DNA of 64,000 nucleotides from Homarus americanus (GCF_018991925.1 NW_024735518.1:186001-250000), one strand, 5' to 3'. Shown: positions 44,460-55,990, numbered from the stretch's first letter. Numbers and translations: made by a program. The notes: generated by a model not told the origin, from the letters alone.

Positions 44460-45392
44460 GTAATACACCAAGACTGGTTTCATGAAAATGACCCGGAAAT
44501 CAGTGTATTCCTTGATGATAAACGTGCTGCTTTAACTGACTGGCCCAGTGCGAACTTCGCAATCTAAAGAACAACTGATGTAAAAATAAGCATGTCAAAC
44601 ACAAAAACTTGCACATCAACACAAGATATGCGAAATTTCAAGTCCACTAAAAGATTTTGTGGGCTAATCACTCATGGCGCAGCCCCCCTTCCATTATGCA
44701 ACAGTAATTTCACAATTAAAGACGAAGAAAGCATCCATCAGAGCTGGAAAGATCGCTGCCATTCGCTGCTCAATCAAACACCAATGTGGATGTCCTGACT
44801 ACCCAGCAGGTCCCTCAGCATCTAGAGCTGAACCCCCACCTCAGTTAGCCTCCATCCCTGAATGGTATAGCTACTGCCATCAAACAAATGAAAACAACAA
44901 AATCTAAGGGCCTGATTGAATCCCAGTCGAGGTGCATAAAGCAGGAGGACCTCTGCTTACCAGCCATCTCCACTCTCCCCTGGAGAATATATGGGAAAAG
45001 AAGGAAATCCCCCAAGCTCTTAAAGCCAATATTTATCGTCAATATTTGTAAGAGCAAGGGAGACCGGTCAGACTGTGGCAACTACTGCGGGATCTCGCTG
45101 CTGTCCATAAATGGGAAGATTATCACCCGAGTCCTCCAAAGCAAACTTTTCCCTAAGGCGGAAAACTTCCTCCCAGAATCTCAGTGTGGCTTTAGACCAA
45201 CACGTGACACCACTGACATGATCTTTGCTGCCCGCCAGATATAGGAAAAGTGCAGAGAACAGCGTCGAGACATGTACAGTGCATGGCCTTCTTCGACCTA
45301 ACCAAAGCCTTCGACTCGTTCAACAGGGAAGCCCTCAGGTGGACCCTCAGCCGTTTTGGATGCCCACCCCAAAATTCATCGCCATTGTGAGG
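44460..45392 (+). pseudogene. RTE-type LINE, left part (linker and RT entry to motif A)
   Basis: The pre-RT linker reads QDWFHENDPEISVFLDDKRA. Decayed pieces then lead to AIKQMKTTKSKG (RT entry) and ISTLPWRIYGKRRKSPKLL. SKGDRSDCGNYCGISLLSIN, GKIITRVLQSKLFPKAENFL and PESQCGFRPTRDTTDMIFAA follow. In another frame, FFDLTKAFDSFNREALRW-type motif A is visible near 45290. The word order D-C-x-N-Y-x-G-I-S-L-L is characteristic of RTE-clade LINEs. Several stops are present. The frame is cut at 45392 by a short inserted element and continues at 45911. Confidence 0.85.
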
Positions 45393-45650
45393 TAGTAGGT
45401 AGTAGGCAGCTACCAAACAGGGAGGTACTACTGCCTGGGAAGATATTGGAAGCATAATGTGTTGTCTAATGGTAGACCCTGCTGCTACATGGCATTGCAA
45501 AAATTGTGACCAAGTCCCAGGTTGCTCATCTGACTTTCTGCCTCATTTACACACAATTGCGGGGTCTCAATTGTTTCTCTTGCTATTGACAACACAATAT
45601 ACATATATCGTTTCTCACTAATGATCTTTTTTTTATTTCTTTTTGGTTCC

Positions 45651-45709
<59 letters not shown>

Positions 45710-45910
45710 GCAGTGTTTTCAGTATTATTATTGTTATCATTATTATTTTATTTTTATTTTTGTATTTATTGTTATAAATTTTACTTATCTGAATTATTAT
45801 TATTATTATTATTATTATTGCTATTACGTTTTCGCCCCCCAGGCCCTGATGTGGGTCGGTGACCTGTGTCCGGGTGAGTAATACCGTAAAAAAAAAAAAA
45901 AAAAAAAAAA
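45393..45910 (+). mobile_element. Short LINE-A-derived element inserted in the RTE LINE (complete copy)
   Basis: The head (45393-45605) matches LINE-A 27221-27450 nearly base for base (GTAGTAGGCAGCTACCAAAC, GATATTGGAAGCATAATGTG, CAAGTCCCAGGTTGCTCATC). A core of about 190 bp rich in TTA/ATT follows, then the tail CGCCCCCCAGGCCCTGATGT, GGTCGGTGACCTGTGTCCGG, GTAATACCGT and about 23 A residues. The RTE coding sequence lies on both sides, which fixes the borders. There is no coding capacity. It is the most complete + strand copy of the family. Confidence 0.88.
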
Positions 45911-46795
45911 TCCACAATGGCATGAATGACAGTGTCCTGCACGACGGCACCCATTCTGAGTTTTCCCCATCCAAACGGGGGTAAAACAAGGATGTGTAGT
46001 GGCACCAACACTCTTTTCCATTTTCTTGGCTGTCTTCATTGTGCCCTTTGCCAATTTAGCCGACGGGGTGGAAATCCAGTACCAGATGAAGGGTCTTTTC
46101 AACATAAGACGACCCCAGGCAGAAACAAAGGTGTCAGCAGCTTCCATTACTGACTTTCAGTATGCAGATGACCTCACCCTTGTTGCTCACTCTGAACGCA
46201 ACATATAGGAGATCCTGAACATCTATGCAGATGTGTATGCACACTTCGGCCTTGAAGTGAAGGTACGCAAGACTCAGATTCTAATATTACCTACCCACTG
46301 TAAGTAGCTCGGCTCCCAAGTGTCCAGCACCGTAGACACCGATGAAGAGATTCAGCACCGGATCATATGTGCATCTCAAGCCTTTGACAGGCTCTGTACC
46401 AGTGTCTTCAGCTGTACGGAGCTGAAATTATCTACAAAGATGCACATATATCGAGCATTGGTCCTCCCCACCCAGCTATATGGCAGCGAGACATGGTTTA
46501 CGTACAGGAGGCACCTGAAGGCGCTTTAAAACTTTCATCAACGTAGTCTACATTCCATTCTCTGAGTTCGCTAGGAAGACAAGAGAACAAATCCCAGTAT
46601 TCTCGCTGATACTAACTGTAAGAGCATCGAAGCTACCAATATCCATGAACAACTACATTGGATTGGCTTTTTTACCCGCATGGGCGATAGTAGCTGCCAA
46701 AGCAGCTACTTTACAGTCATCAAACGAATAATAAACGTAACGCTGGCGGGCAACTGAAAAGGTATAAGGATAGTCTTAAGACTAACCTGAAAAGT
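45911..46795 (+). pseudogene. RTE-type LINE, right part (RT motifs B-C and C-terminus)
   Basis: After the inserted element the RT resumes with NDSVLHDGTHSEF and TLFSIFLAVFIVPFANLADG. The catalytic motif C is FQYADDLTLVAHSERNI, followed by IYADVYAHFGLEVKVRKTQI. Then come GSQVSSTVDTDEEIQHRIIC, KMHIYRALVLPTQLYGSETW, and finally QLHWIGFFTRMGDSS and GQLKRYKDSLKTNLKS, the usual RTE C-terminus. A stop follows ERNI and others occur later. Both catalytic Asp residues are kept. Confidence 0.87.
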
Positions 46796-46963
46796 TCGAT
46801 TTTCAATTATCTTTTTATAACGACGACAGACAAGGCCATGAGGGAGTTGTTCATCAAATACAACAACCCCATCCCCTCTGGTGCTGCCGTGGAGCGCATG
46901 TTTACGGTCATTCACCTAGACAGACGTCTAAATACGTGCTCCGCGAGAAAAGCGACCACGTGA
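46796..46963 (+). pseudogene. hAT transposase C-terminal fragment
   Basis: The frame reads TDKAMRELFIKYNNPIPSGA, AVERMFTVIHLDRRLN to TGA at 46961. 'Lys-Tyr-Asn...(I/L)PSxAAVERxF(S/T)' is the hallmark of the C-terminal dimerisation region of hAT transposases, where the usual form is PSSAAVERLFS. Only about 55 codons remain, attached directly to the end of the RTE LINE. It is 640 bp from a hAT-type non-autonomous element, but no terminal repeats flank the fragment. Confidence 0.65.
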
Positions 46964-47595
46964 CCTTGTCCCTTCCCGCGCGTTCATCTGTGTTGCAAGT
47001 AAGTCCTTATTCGATCTCAGGCAGTGTTTAGATAGGGTGGAGAAAAATTTAACAGTAGTTAACAAAATACTCCTTTTGAAGGATCACGAGACCCCACTTG
47101 GTTGGTGGTGATGTGGTTTGGAAGATATAGCTGGCTACTCACGGGTGGAGACCCACCCGGCCGGCGAGCAGACAGGTGTCCCTATTTACCAAAATACCGT
47201 GACTAACAGCAGAGCTTGGATGTGGTCGATCTGGTTCATCGAATCTCCCTACCTTGGTTCATACAACACCACCTCCTCCACCCACACATCTCCTCAGCCA
47301 GTCAGTGAAAAATCCTACTAACGGGAATTAGAACCCGTCTCTCAGCTGGGCAGGGTTCACCTGGTTGTACTCGGAGCTGGCCTTACTAGGCTGGGCCGAC
47401 GGTCGCTCTCTTCCTGTCCATGAAGTACTGGGATTAAGCCAACTGAGTGCAGACTGAGTGAGTGATTAAAATAGCCAAGTCCAGGTGTGAAAGCAACGGC
47501 CTTATAGCTGATTGCACACGTGGGACGTATGAGTTCCTCTTCAAGAATTGTGTGATGCTGTAGCATCTAAAAGTAAGGGTGTATTCTGAACATAT
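46964..47595. other. Unassigned sequence
   Basis: This has moderate G+C with a possible tRNA-like T arm on the minus strand at 47312-47345 (ACGGGTTCTAATTCCCGT), too isolated to call a SINE. A 67-codon open frame at 47118 shows no family resemblance. Confidence 0.4.
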
Positions 47596-47603
47596 GTGTG
47601 AAG

Positions 47604-48396
47604 TAGGGTTTCCTGTTTCGGGGGTTTCTTAGCATCCCGGGATTCTGGGACAAACCATGATATTTCCCGGGATCCCTGGATTTCCGGCATCAGGTGATAT
47701 TTCTACTAACTAATGCTATATGCTAACCCTATACGTCATTCGTGTAGTATCTGTAGATTATTTGATAGGCAATTGATTTGATAAATTATATTACACTGAA
47801 GCAAAATTCTCTTTATTAAGTTGCATACTGGTGTAAAAATAGGTACATAATATGATTAAACAAGCAAAACTTTAATTAATCTCATTCCGTTAGCCATAAA
47901 AGAAACTCAGACATTTGGAATGGCATGCAAAGTTAGCTATTATAAAAAATAAGAATTCTATATTTAATGCTATTTGGAAGCTACATTCTACAAAAACCTA
48001 AAGCGAACACTTGAATGACCTGTAAAAAAAAATAATAGCATAAAATCATTTGTGCACATAAGCCACACAGTTACGCACACATCATAAGTTGTTCATGAAA
48101 TAACTCTTCAAGAAGCACAAACAGTCAGTCTCATTCTGTTAGCCACAAAAAAAACTCAATGATATTTGGAATGACATTCAAAGTTAGCCATTATAAAAAA
48201 AGAATTATTCTATGCCATTTGGAAGACCTACTCTACAAAAAAACTTAAAGAGAATACTTGAATGACCTGCGTTTTTGTATTTTACATAGTGCAAATCAAA
48301 GATAAGGAATAACAATAAGAATCCCGGGATTTGAACCAAATTCCCAGGAAAAAAAACATAACCACTTACGCCCGGGATCCCGGGAAGGAAACCTTA
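47604..48396. mobile_element. Non-autonomous hAT-type element (MITE-like), 793 bp, with 8-bp target duplication
   Basis: The left end TAGGGTTTCC (47604) is the inverted counterpart of the right end GGAAACCTTA (48387-48396). Both fit the YARNG start of hAT terminal repeats (TAGGG and TAAGG). The element is flanked on both sides by the identical octamer GTGTGAAG (47596-47603 and 48397-48404), the target duplication length of hAT elements. Both subterminal regions contain several CCCGGGAT words. No transposase is encoded. Inside, a segment of about 145 bp occurs twice in direct orientation (47881-48026 and 48130-48274). Confidence 0.88.
47881..48274. repeat. Direct duplication of about 145 bp inside the hAT-type element
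   Basis: Both copies start CTCATTC(C/T)GTTAGCCA and share GATATTTGGAATG-like, AAAGTTAGC(T/C)ATTATAAAA, ATTTGGAAG and ACTTGAATGACCTG words. They differ by roughly 15-20%, so the duplication is old. About 100 bp of AT-rich DNA separates them. Confidence 0.85.
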
Positions 48397-48404
48397 GTGT
48401 GAAG

Positions 48405-48922
48405 CATGTTACGGGTGTTGGTGGAGAAATGCACTCATGACTCCTGAACCTAGAAAGAGTAATGAAAAAAGCAGCAGAGTGATTTTCTCGGTTTCTTGTT
48501 AATGCCTGCCACTTTGCAGGTTAGTAGTTACAACCTTCGGGTTCTGTGTAGTTAGGACAGTTAGGATTAGAGTATTATGTGGGTCATCCCAGACAGGCTA
48601 TGAGTGATCCATGTTCTTGTGTAGTATGACTAAATCAGGATTTGTATTCCTCATGGATTGCTATGATTTTGTCAGATGCCCTTAAGGCATCTTCATCGGT
48701 GCAAGTAATATTTTTAATGTTTTATGTGCCACTAAGTGATGTAGGATGTATGAAGGAATTGTTTCAGATGAGTTCCTCGTTCTGGTGTCTGTTCTGATGT
48801 ATGTAGTACCGCTGCATTATTAGTTCTTTTCGGATGCAATGAATATATTTTTATAATTTTGTTGATACCATATACAACTTCTGTTTCCCACGCTAAGAAG
48901 TTACTCTAGTGCTTGTGAACAG
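48405..48922. other. Unassigned sequence
   Basis: No recognised element or gene is seen between the hAT-type element and the CR1-like copy. Confidence 0.5.
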
Positions 48923-49770
48923 TTACATAAGAACATAAGAAAATAAGGAGTCTGCAATAGCCCGGTTGGCCTGTGCATGGCAGCTCCTGTCGAGAGTTAC
49001 TACCACTCTCTATCATCCATGAATCTATATAGCCTCCTTTTGAAACTTTCCAAAGTTCCAGCACTTACTACAAAATTGCTAAGCTTGTTCCACTCGTCCA
49101 CCACCCTATTTGTGAACCAGTTTCTTCCTATCTCCCTCCTAAACCTAAACTTATCCAACTTAAATCCGTTGCTCCGAGTCCTTTCCTGCTCGGATATTAT
49201 AAGAACTTTATCCATATCCCCTTTATTGATTCCTTTCACCCACTTAAATACTTCTATCATATCTCCCCGCACTCTTCGTCTTTCTAGGGAATGCAAGTTA
49301 AGTTTCTTTAACCTATCCTGATATGGAAGGTTTCTAAGTCTCCGGAATCATTTTCGTCATTCTTCGCTGCACCGACTCTAGTGAATTGATATCCATTCTA
49401 TAATAAGGGCACCAGAACTGAACCGCATAATCGAGGTGCGGCCTGACCAGCGCAAGATATAGTTGCAATAAGACATCTGCACTCTTATTGCTTACACTTC
49501 AAGATATAAAACCCAATACTCTGTTTGCCTTATTTCGAACATTAACGCACTGTCTTCTAGGCCGTAGGTCCGGGCTTACAAATACCCTTAGGTCTCTTTC
49601 ACAAGTCGACTTCTCTAGGTTGATGTTGTTAAGGCTGTATACATTGACAGTATTTGTTCTTCCAATATTAAGTACACTGCACTTGCTGGTGTTGAATTTC
49701 ATTTGCCATTTTTCAGACCACCCCTGCAGTTTATTTAGATCCTCCTGTGAATTCAATAAATTTTAAAGTG
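48923..49770 (-). pseudogene. CR1-like LINE C-terminal region and 3' end (subfamily 2)
   Basis: On the minus strand this reads QEDLNKLQGWSEKWQMKFNT, SKCSVLNIGRTNTVNVYSLN, CERDLRVFVSPDLRPRRQCV and VRNKANRVLGFIS. The next frame carries QLYLALVRPHLDYAVQFWCP and YYRMDINSLESVQRRMTK. Then SLERRRVRGDMIEVFKWVKG and FKLDKFRFRREIGRNWFTNR follow, ending RFMDDREW. The 3' terminus is GGCCAACCGGGCTATTGCAG, CTCCTTATTTTCTTATGTTC. It shares subfamily 2 positions with 38839-39265 and is longer on the 5' side. Two or three frame changes are present. Confidence 0.92.
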
Positions 49771-49942
49771 GTCTCTTTTAACCATGAAGTGCTTCTCTCA
49801 TGATGGTGTATTTAATTTTCATATTTTATTCTTTCATTAAACCTTTTCCTCCCAGGTCTCGGCTTTAATCCTTCCACGAAAATATTTAGAGTTTTAATGT
49901 GGGTCGTACCCAGTTTCTTCCTGAGTTCTCTCTCACTCTCTT

Positions 49943-50067
<125 letters not shown>

Positions 50068-50149
50068 GTGTGGGTGTGGATAATCGACGATGCTATAGGC
50101 GAGAACTTCTTCGTATTTTTTTTTAACTTCCGATTGGCCATAAACGATC

Positions 50150-50215
50150 GTGTCCATCAGTGATTCCCAGTCTATGGTCCGTGGATTAAAATTTATCGGT
50201 CCGTCGGATTTTTTA
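50150..50215. mobile_element. Possible terminus of a second hAT element
   Basis: CAGTGATTCCCAGTCTATGG followed by TCCGTGGATTAAAATTTATC resembles the 'CAGTGxTTCxCAxxCTxTGGTCCGxGGxC' start of hAT (Charlie/Zaphod-like) elements. No matching inverted end was found downstream, so the element would be truncated. Confidence 0.35.
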
Positions 50216-50794
50216 CCCTTCGCTTATTTTGCTTATAATTTCTTTGTAGAATATGATTATCCTATTTTTTTGATAATTCACATTTAAGCTGTGATAACTG
50301 TTAACCGACTCCCGGGTGGCCAGGCGGACGGCGTTTTAATCTTTAGTCAGTTGGTCAAGGAGGTTGAATGTCTCGGGTCCCTCTCTGCGTTAATTTATTA
50401 TAATCGTCTGTGATGTTGTGTAAAGGTTATTAGAAGACATAAATATACTGTATACACCTGTACATATTAACCTCACTGTTGAGCTGCTACCAACGTTTAT
50501 TGAGCTAAACATCTTAGTGGCAGGTTTTAGTGCAGTATTTGAGTCTCTGGTCCGGCACCCTATCTTCCCTATTGTGTTTTATAGAATGATGTCTCGCGAA
50601 AAAGATACTTCGCTGTCATTATCTGCCATGGTCTCACGAAATATCAAGGGTCTACTGTATATGGACTATGTACAGTATAGGTAATTATAAATATTTACAA
50701 TTTACGATCCGTTGATATTTATCCACTCTCAGCTGGTCTGTGAACATGAAGAGGTAGATCATGAAAATACATAAAACTGAATAGTTTTATTCAA
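50216..50794. other. Unassigned sequence with a tRNA-like patch
   Basis: At 50308-50338 CCCGGGTGGCCAGGCGGACG resembles a tRNA D arm/A box, but no good B box follows. No gene is seen. Confidence 0.35.
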
Positions 50795-50975
50795 AACCTA
50801 ACCTAACCTTAGTGCTCTTAAGGTATAATTTTACCGTATCACGGTAGGAAACGACTCCTTAAATGAAACATACCAAACTTTACCATATACGGATTAATTT
50901 CTTTTGAGTAATAAAAATAAAAATTAAGTGTTATCCCTATTCGGCAAATACTTCAGTTGCATTTTCAGGCACAAC
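50795..50975 (+). repeat. Dispersed repeat with an AACCT head, copy 3
   Basis: This has two to three AACCT units, then CTCTTAAGGTATAATTT, TCACGGTAGGAAACGACT, CCTTAAATGAAACATACC, TTTACCATATACGGATT and TATCCCTATTCGGCAAATAC. These align in order with 890-1040 and, for the first half, with 22888-22990. Confidence 0.55.
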
Positions 50976-51457
50976 CGGTGATATATTAGGTCGCGGTGTC
51001 GGATGCTACACAACCATCGTCGGGGATCACCACAGTCACCTAGTCTAGTGGTGATTTTAAGCAACATTTATATGAGAGATCGAATGGGAGTTAGTATCAC
51101 AAGTCTTGATCAGTTTCTTTATGTAATTTTTAATATATATCTTATGATACATGTGTTCAGAAATACAGTAAAATTATCTATTATCCTTAAATGCGAAATA
51201 CTATTATTTGCAATAATTACCAAAATATTACTATTAGAAAACTTTGAAACTTTTTTATCTTTTTTTTTCAATTATCACGAATTAAAATATAAACACCAAT
51301 CGGACAATATTCTTCGCAGTGATATGAACGACTTTAATTGACTGGCCTTAAAGTTCTAAAATATGGAAATCATTTAGGATTCTCGGCTAAAGATATTACG
51401 TTGTATAGTATATTTATATACTATATTTAATACTGTATAGTGTATGTAATAATATGC

Positions 51458-51705
51458 TGGTTCTGTGGTTGTGGTGTGTATGGTGAGGCTGGCCCTGTAG
51501 TTGTGGTGTGTATGGTGAGGCTGGTTCTGTGGTTGTGGTGTGTATGGTGAGGCTGGCCCTGTAGTTGTGGTGTGTATGGTGAGGCTGGTTCTGTGGTTGT
51601 GGTGTGTATGGCGAGGCTGGTTCTGTGGTTGTGGTGTGTATGGTGAGGCTGGTTCTGTAGTTGTGGTGCGTATGGTGAGGCTGGTTCTGTGGTTCTGAGG
51701 TTTAT
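51458..51705. repeat. 32-bp minisatellite
   Basis: About eight units of 32 bp built from GGTTCTGTGGTTGTGGTGTG and TATGGTGAGGCT, with GGCCCTGTAG variants in alternate early units. Because 32 is not a multiple of three, the minus strand reads through three phases (EPASPYTPQLQ, NQPHHTHHNHR, TSLAIHTTTT). The 140-codon frame there is an artefact of the repeat. Confidence 0.93.
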
Positions 51706-54481
51706 AGCGAACAAAATATTTTCCTGAATAAACTTGGACATCTTTCTCATGAACTCAGCGCTACTGGACCGAGTTGTGGTACTTGTCGTTCGCCTCAGAG
51801 ACGTGCACAATGCACCACCTGGAGGGAATGCACCGTAGACTAGGTTCAAATTTTCAACTCCCTGCTTGCCTCGCCTCGCCCTGGTAGGTCTTCCAGTTTA
51901 CAATATTTTCTCATGAAATATATTTACGAAAGTGCATATATTTTGTTGTTGTTGTTCTGACATTTACCTCAGCGTTTACGAGCGCCTGGCACGAAGCCAT
52001 TCCACTTTCATCACTGGCTTTGCATTTAGACCATAAATGCATGTTGTTCTTTTGTACAGTAAGTTACTACTGCTACAGCCTACTACCGTGCAAGGCTTCA
52101 TTATCTCATGGGTTAAGTACAAAGCTACACGACACTATCATAATTAATCTAGACGAACACAGAAAAAGATAAATATTTGTGTATTTCTTATCCTCCGTAA
52201 AGTAAAACAACATCGAACCACAAAATTTTTAGTTGGTATTCAGCTTATCACTTAAGACAGTTTCCTGTTAAGTGTCATGTGTGGCACAGTAATTTTTGTT
52301 TTCCCTCTTATTGTTAAAAGCGTGTGGTGTACAGTATGTGGAAACTGCGATGTCTTAGAGGGTAATGGAAAGAGTCCTTTGTGAAAATTAATGATATGGT
52401 GGGGATTTGTTTTGTTTTTTACATAGATGTATGATTACGTCAGGTCTGTGGAATATCATATTGTTTAATGGTTTTATGGACGGACCAACTGGTATGAGTG
52501 TGTGAGCGTGTGTGTGGGGAGGAGGGGGGGGGGTAGAATCAGTTAAACGTGGTGGATAATAGCGGAAGGTGTTGCAGTTAAAGTGTGTGGCTGATGCTAT
52601 TAAGCAAGAAAGTGTTTTGATTCAAGAGTAACTTATTGTGGGTATGTAAAATGTAAGAATAATATTTTTCACGTTTAAACAAAGAGTGTGGCGGTGTAGT
52701 GTAATATTTAAGAGTGGAAAACAGGAAGTTGAGTATGAAGGAAGAATATGGGAGTAATATACACTATGGATGGTGATACTAAAGCAGAAGCTGAGTGAAG
52801 GTAATGCAAGGAGGAGGAGACGAAGCTGTTCTGAGTCTTGGAAGGAAGTAATTAGGTATGAAATTTAGAGGAAACCTACATTTAGGAAGTTTATGGTGGG
52901 AGTTCTTTGTGTGAATATGAATTATTTTGTATTAACGAAGAGATAAGAGAAACAAAACATTATTAATTCGCGGTAGATATAATAATCGGTATAGACTGTA
53001 AAAAACTAAATTAATAATTATTTTTCTTTGAAGATTTTTAAGGAGCAGAGATAAATTGAAATGCCACATAGAAGAATTACAAGGGTTAGAAGGGGCCTCC
53101 CGAGGTGACAAAACCAAGCATAATTTGGGGACCTATTTATTAGTGGACCTGTAAACCGCTGTCATTGGAGCGTAACTGGAGGACTTAATAGATGAAGTGA
53201 TTCCATTAACGATTCAACTTTGCAGGATAATATAATGGATACAAAATCCTTTACCTGGAAGTTAGAAATAATTAATTTTATTACACATGGCATAAATTGA
53301 GGAGAGCTACGAGCTGTGTTCCCCACCTTGAATCTAATATATTACTATTACTTTCTTTTACTCTAGCAAATATTCACTAAACATGTAATGGAGATTTTGC
53401 CTTTTTAGGAATATGACAATAAGTCCTAATGGGAACCAGTCTGAAAGAATTCATAATTATGAGTATATAAAATAAAGTTTTTACTAATAAAAGTGAACAA
53501 GGAAACTACGTCGCTTTAAAACACTTGGATACCAGGAATGACTCAGAGTACTGGAGTGACTGAGATTATAGAAGTGAAAACAAAAGCCGAAATAATTTTT
53601 AATTTGGTTGAAAAAATGCTGGACTAATTTGAGAAAAGGGAGTTTGACCACACGAACTGGAAGAGCTTCGAGTGCCATAAAGACTTGGAGGTTAAATGGG
53701 AAACTGACAGAGGTGAAAAGCTTGAAGTGATCAAGAGTCTAAAAATACTCAAAGGAATGGGATGTCAAGAAGATTAAAGGGGAACTACAAGAGCTGAAAG
53801 GACTATGAAAATAACATAAACGGAAGGACATCATTAAGAAGACAGGAAGAACAGAAGGCCTGGGGCGGTAACGGTGATTAGAGAATTCGGGGACGTGGAA
53901 CAACTAAAAGTTTAGAGTGACAGAAAAAAAGGAAAATAAACAGAAAATCAAATACCGGAATATAGGTAATAAGAGCGAAGGCGAGAAGGGTGAGTAAGAT
54001 TGGAGACGGAAGGAAAGGGAAAGATTTGGAAGGTGGCAGGACACAGTAACTTAAATAAAATGGCAAGACTGCATGGGATGGGTGGAAAAATTCATAAAAA
54101 AAATATAGTAGGAGTGAAATAAACTGATTAACGGAAAGGACAGGTTATAATACGGGGTGAAAAGGCGGGAAACAGGCAGAGGTTCTGTAACATTAAAACC
54201 CCCGGACCAGGTATTGGCACTAACTACCCACACTCGGCTAGTGTACCAGAAAAATTTAGAATATAAATTTCCTGAGGCCACATTTTAGACGTGGAATGGC
54301 CCTGGTATATTGTGGAGTGTTGTGGAGGCAAGGAAGTCAACGGCCTATCAGTAGGGCCGACTACATGATTCTGGGGTGTAGAGAAGAGTGAAACTGAGGC
54401 GACATAAGGAAATAGAGTGAGGCCAGAGTGAAGAACAGGGTACACAAACTATGAAAGGAAACTCCACCAGGTTAATTGAAC
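51706..54481. other. AT-rich DNA without recognisable genes
   Basis: No open frame with family resemblance is seen. The passage 53490-54480 is purine-rich with loosely repeated GAACTACAAGAGCTGAAAGG-like words. A G-run lies at 52520-52535. Confidence 0.45.
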
Positions 54482-54900
54482 TAATGTTGCTTCACTCTCT
54501 CTCTTTTACAGGTACTTTAATGAGCAATGTTCGGTGGACTTGGTATCCTGTGTATCGCCGGCTTGGCCGTAGGCTCGTGACACACGTCTTGTCCGCTGTG
54601 CCCACCATTTCTCTGTGGATGTCGGTCACACGAGAATAACCCGTTATAGTACCTCCTTCTTTCCTCACGCAGCCAAACTGTGGAATGCTCTGCCTTCTTC
54701 TGTGTTTCCATGCTCTTAAAATCTGTCTCACTTTAAAAAGCTGGTTTTCCGGCATCTTCATGGTGTAGATTAATACAGTATAACCTTTTTTTTTCTATAT
54801 TTACAATTTCTTTCCGTTCTTTTTTTTTCGCCCCCCAGGCTCCGTTGTGGGTCGTTTGACCTGTGCCCGGGTGGACTAATTCCCGTAAAAAAAAAAAAAA
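54482..54900 (+). pseudogene. LINE-A 3' fragment
   Basis: The last part of the LINE-A C-terminus and tail is present. It starts TGTTGCTTCACTCTCTCTCT, then CAATGTTCGGTGGACTTGG, matching 30167-30220. The protein word KLWNALPSSVFPCS is readable, with a stop soon after. The tail CGCCCCCCAGGCTCCGTTGT, GACCTGTGCCCGGGTGGACT, AATTCCCGT plus about 14 A residues marks the true 3' end. This is a typical 5'-truncated LINE insertion of about 420 bp. Confidence 0.9.
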
Positions 54901-54904
54901 TTCT

Positions 54905-55990
54905 CAACCATTATGACTCGTGTATCTGTCCAGCTTATATTTAACAATTCTAAGCAAGATTAAGATAATGATGGTATGTTGTAACTTGTTCCACTCGTCT
55001 ACTGATTTAAATTTGTCCATTTTGTTTATTATCACGTGAACTGACTTAATCTCACAGTGTTAGTACCTTAAACAACCTTTATTTAATTTCATCTTCCATC
55101 TGAATGCTTTGGTGATATTGCCCCTCGCTCTACGTCTCTCAAGATGGTGCATACTGTATTTAATTTCCTAAAGTTGTCTCTATATTGGGATGACCCTAAC
55201 ACCTGGGATTAGTTTGGTCACGTTTTTAGCGTTTTCAAGGGAATATACAATCAATAGCTGAGGTACCCAGCATAACCAGGATTATCTATAAAACAACTTT
55301 AGACACATGTCATTAAAACTGTGGACAGGAGGTAGTGCACAATCATTTCTTAAGCCACCCGCACCTCCCTATCAAATTTCACCTCTGTATTCAAACTTGT
55401 GCCTCTGACCCCCTGGTGACCAAATCTCAACAGAATAAGCTAAGGGACGTCTGACTAACGGTATATAGAGTTGTAAAATAGTACTTTCATTCCTATAACT
55501 AACACTACGATATATAAACCCCAGTACTCTAATAGTCCTATTTCGTACATTGATAATATTGTCGTGGTGGTCTTAGCTCCCTATTTCCTGAACTCTTTCT
55601 CACAATCGGAGAATTATTTCTACATATACTGTAAGTCCCTCAGAGAAAACAATGGTTCCCAATTTCTTTCCCTAGCTTCAGCATCTTATATTTCACAACA
55701 TTAAAAAACATTTGCTATTTTTCAGTCCATACTTATAGCTTATCGAGGTCTTCTAATAACTCGCAAAATTGACATATATTCCAGTCTACGCTTATATCAA
55801 ATTTTGGACTGTAAATGTTGACCCTCGGTTTCTTGTCCGTAAACTATGTTCTAAACTGTATTAGAATTTCCCCTCCAAAGCGCTGTGTCTACTATCCTCA
55901 TTAATCCTTCAAGTAGAACTCTATCAAAAGCTTTGCTAAAGTCGAGGTGATTAACATGATAAGTCACTACCATTATCCACAGGCTTTATT
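54905..55990 (-). pseudogene. Ancient CR1-like LINE copy
   Basis: On the minus strand highly decayed words of the CR1-like family appear in the right order. They are YHVNHLDFSKAFDR (motif A, about 55930-55970) and a region similar to the FFEWSEKWQMKFN/CKVL block (about 55680-55740). A C-terminal stretch carries RRRARGNITKAFR-like residues near 55100-55140. No frame is open for more than a few dozen codons. It is clearly older than the copies at 34, 37, 39 and 49 kb and lies directly against the LINE-A tail. Confidence 0.7.
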
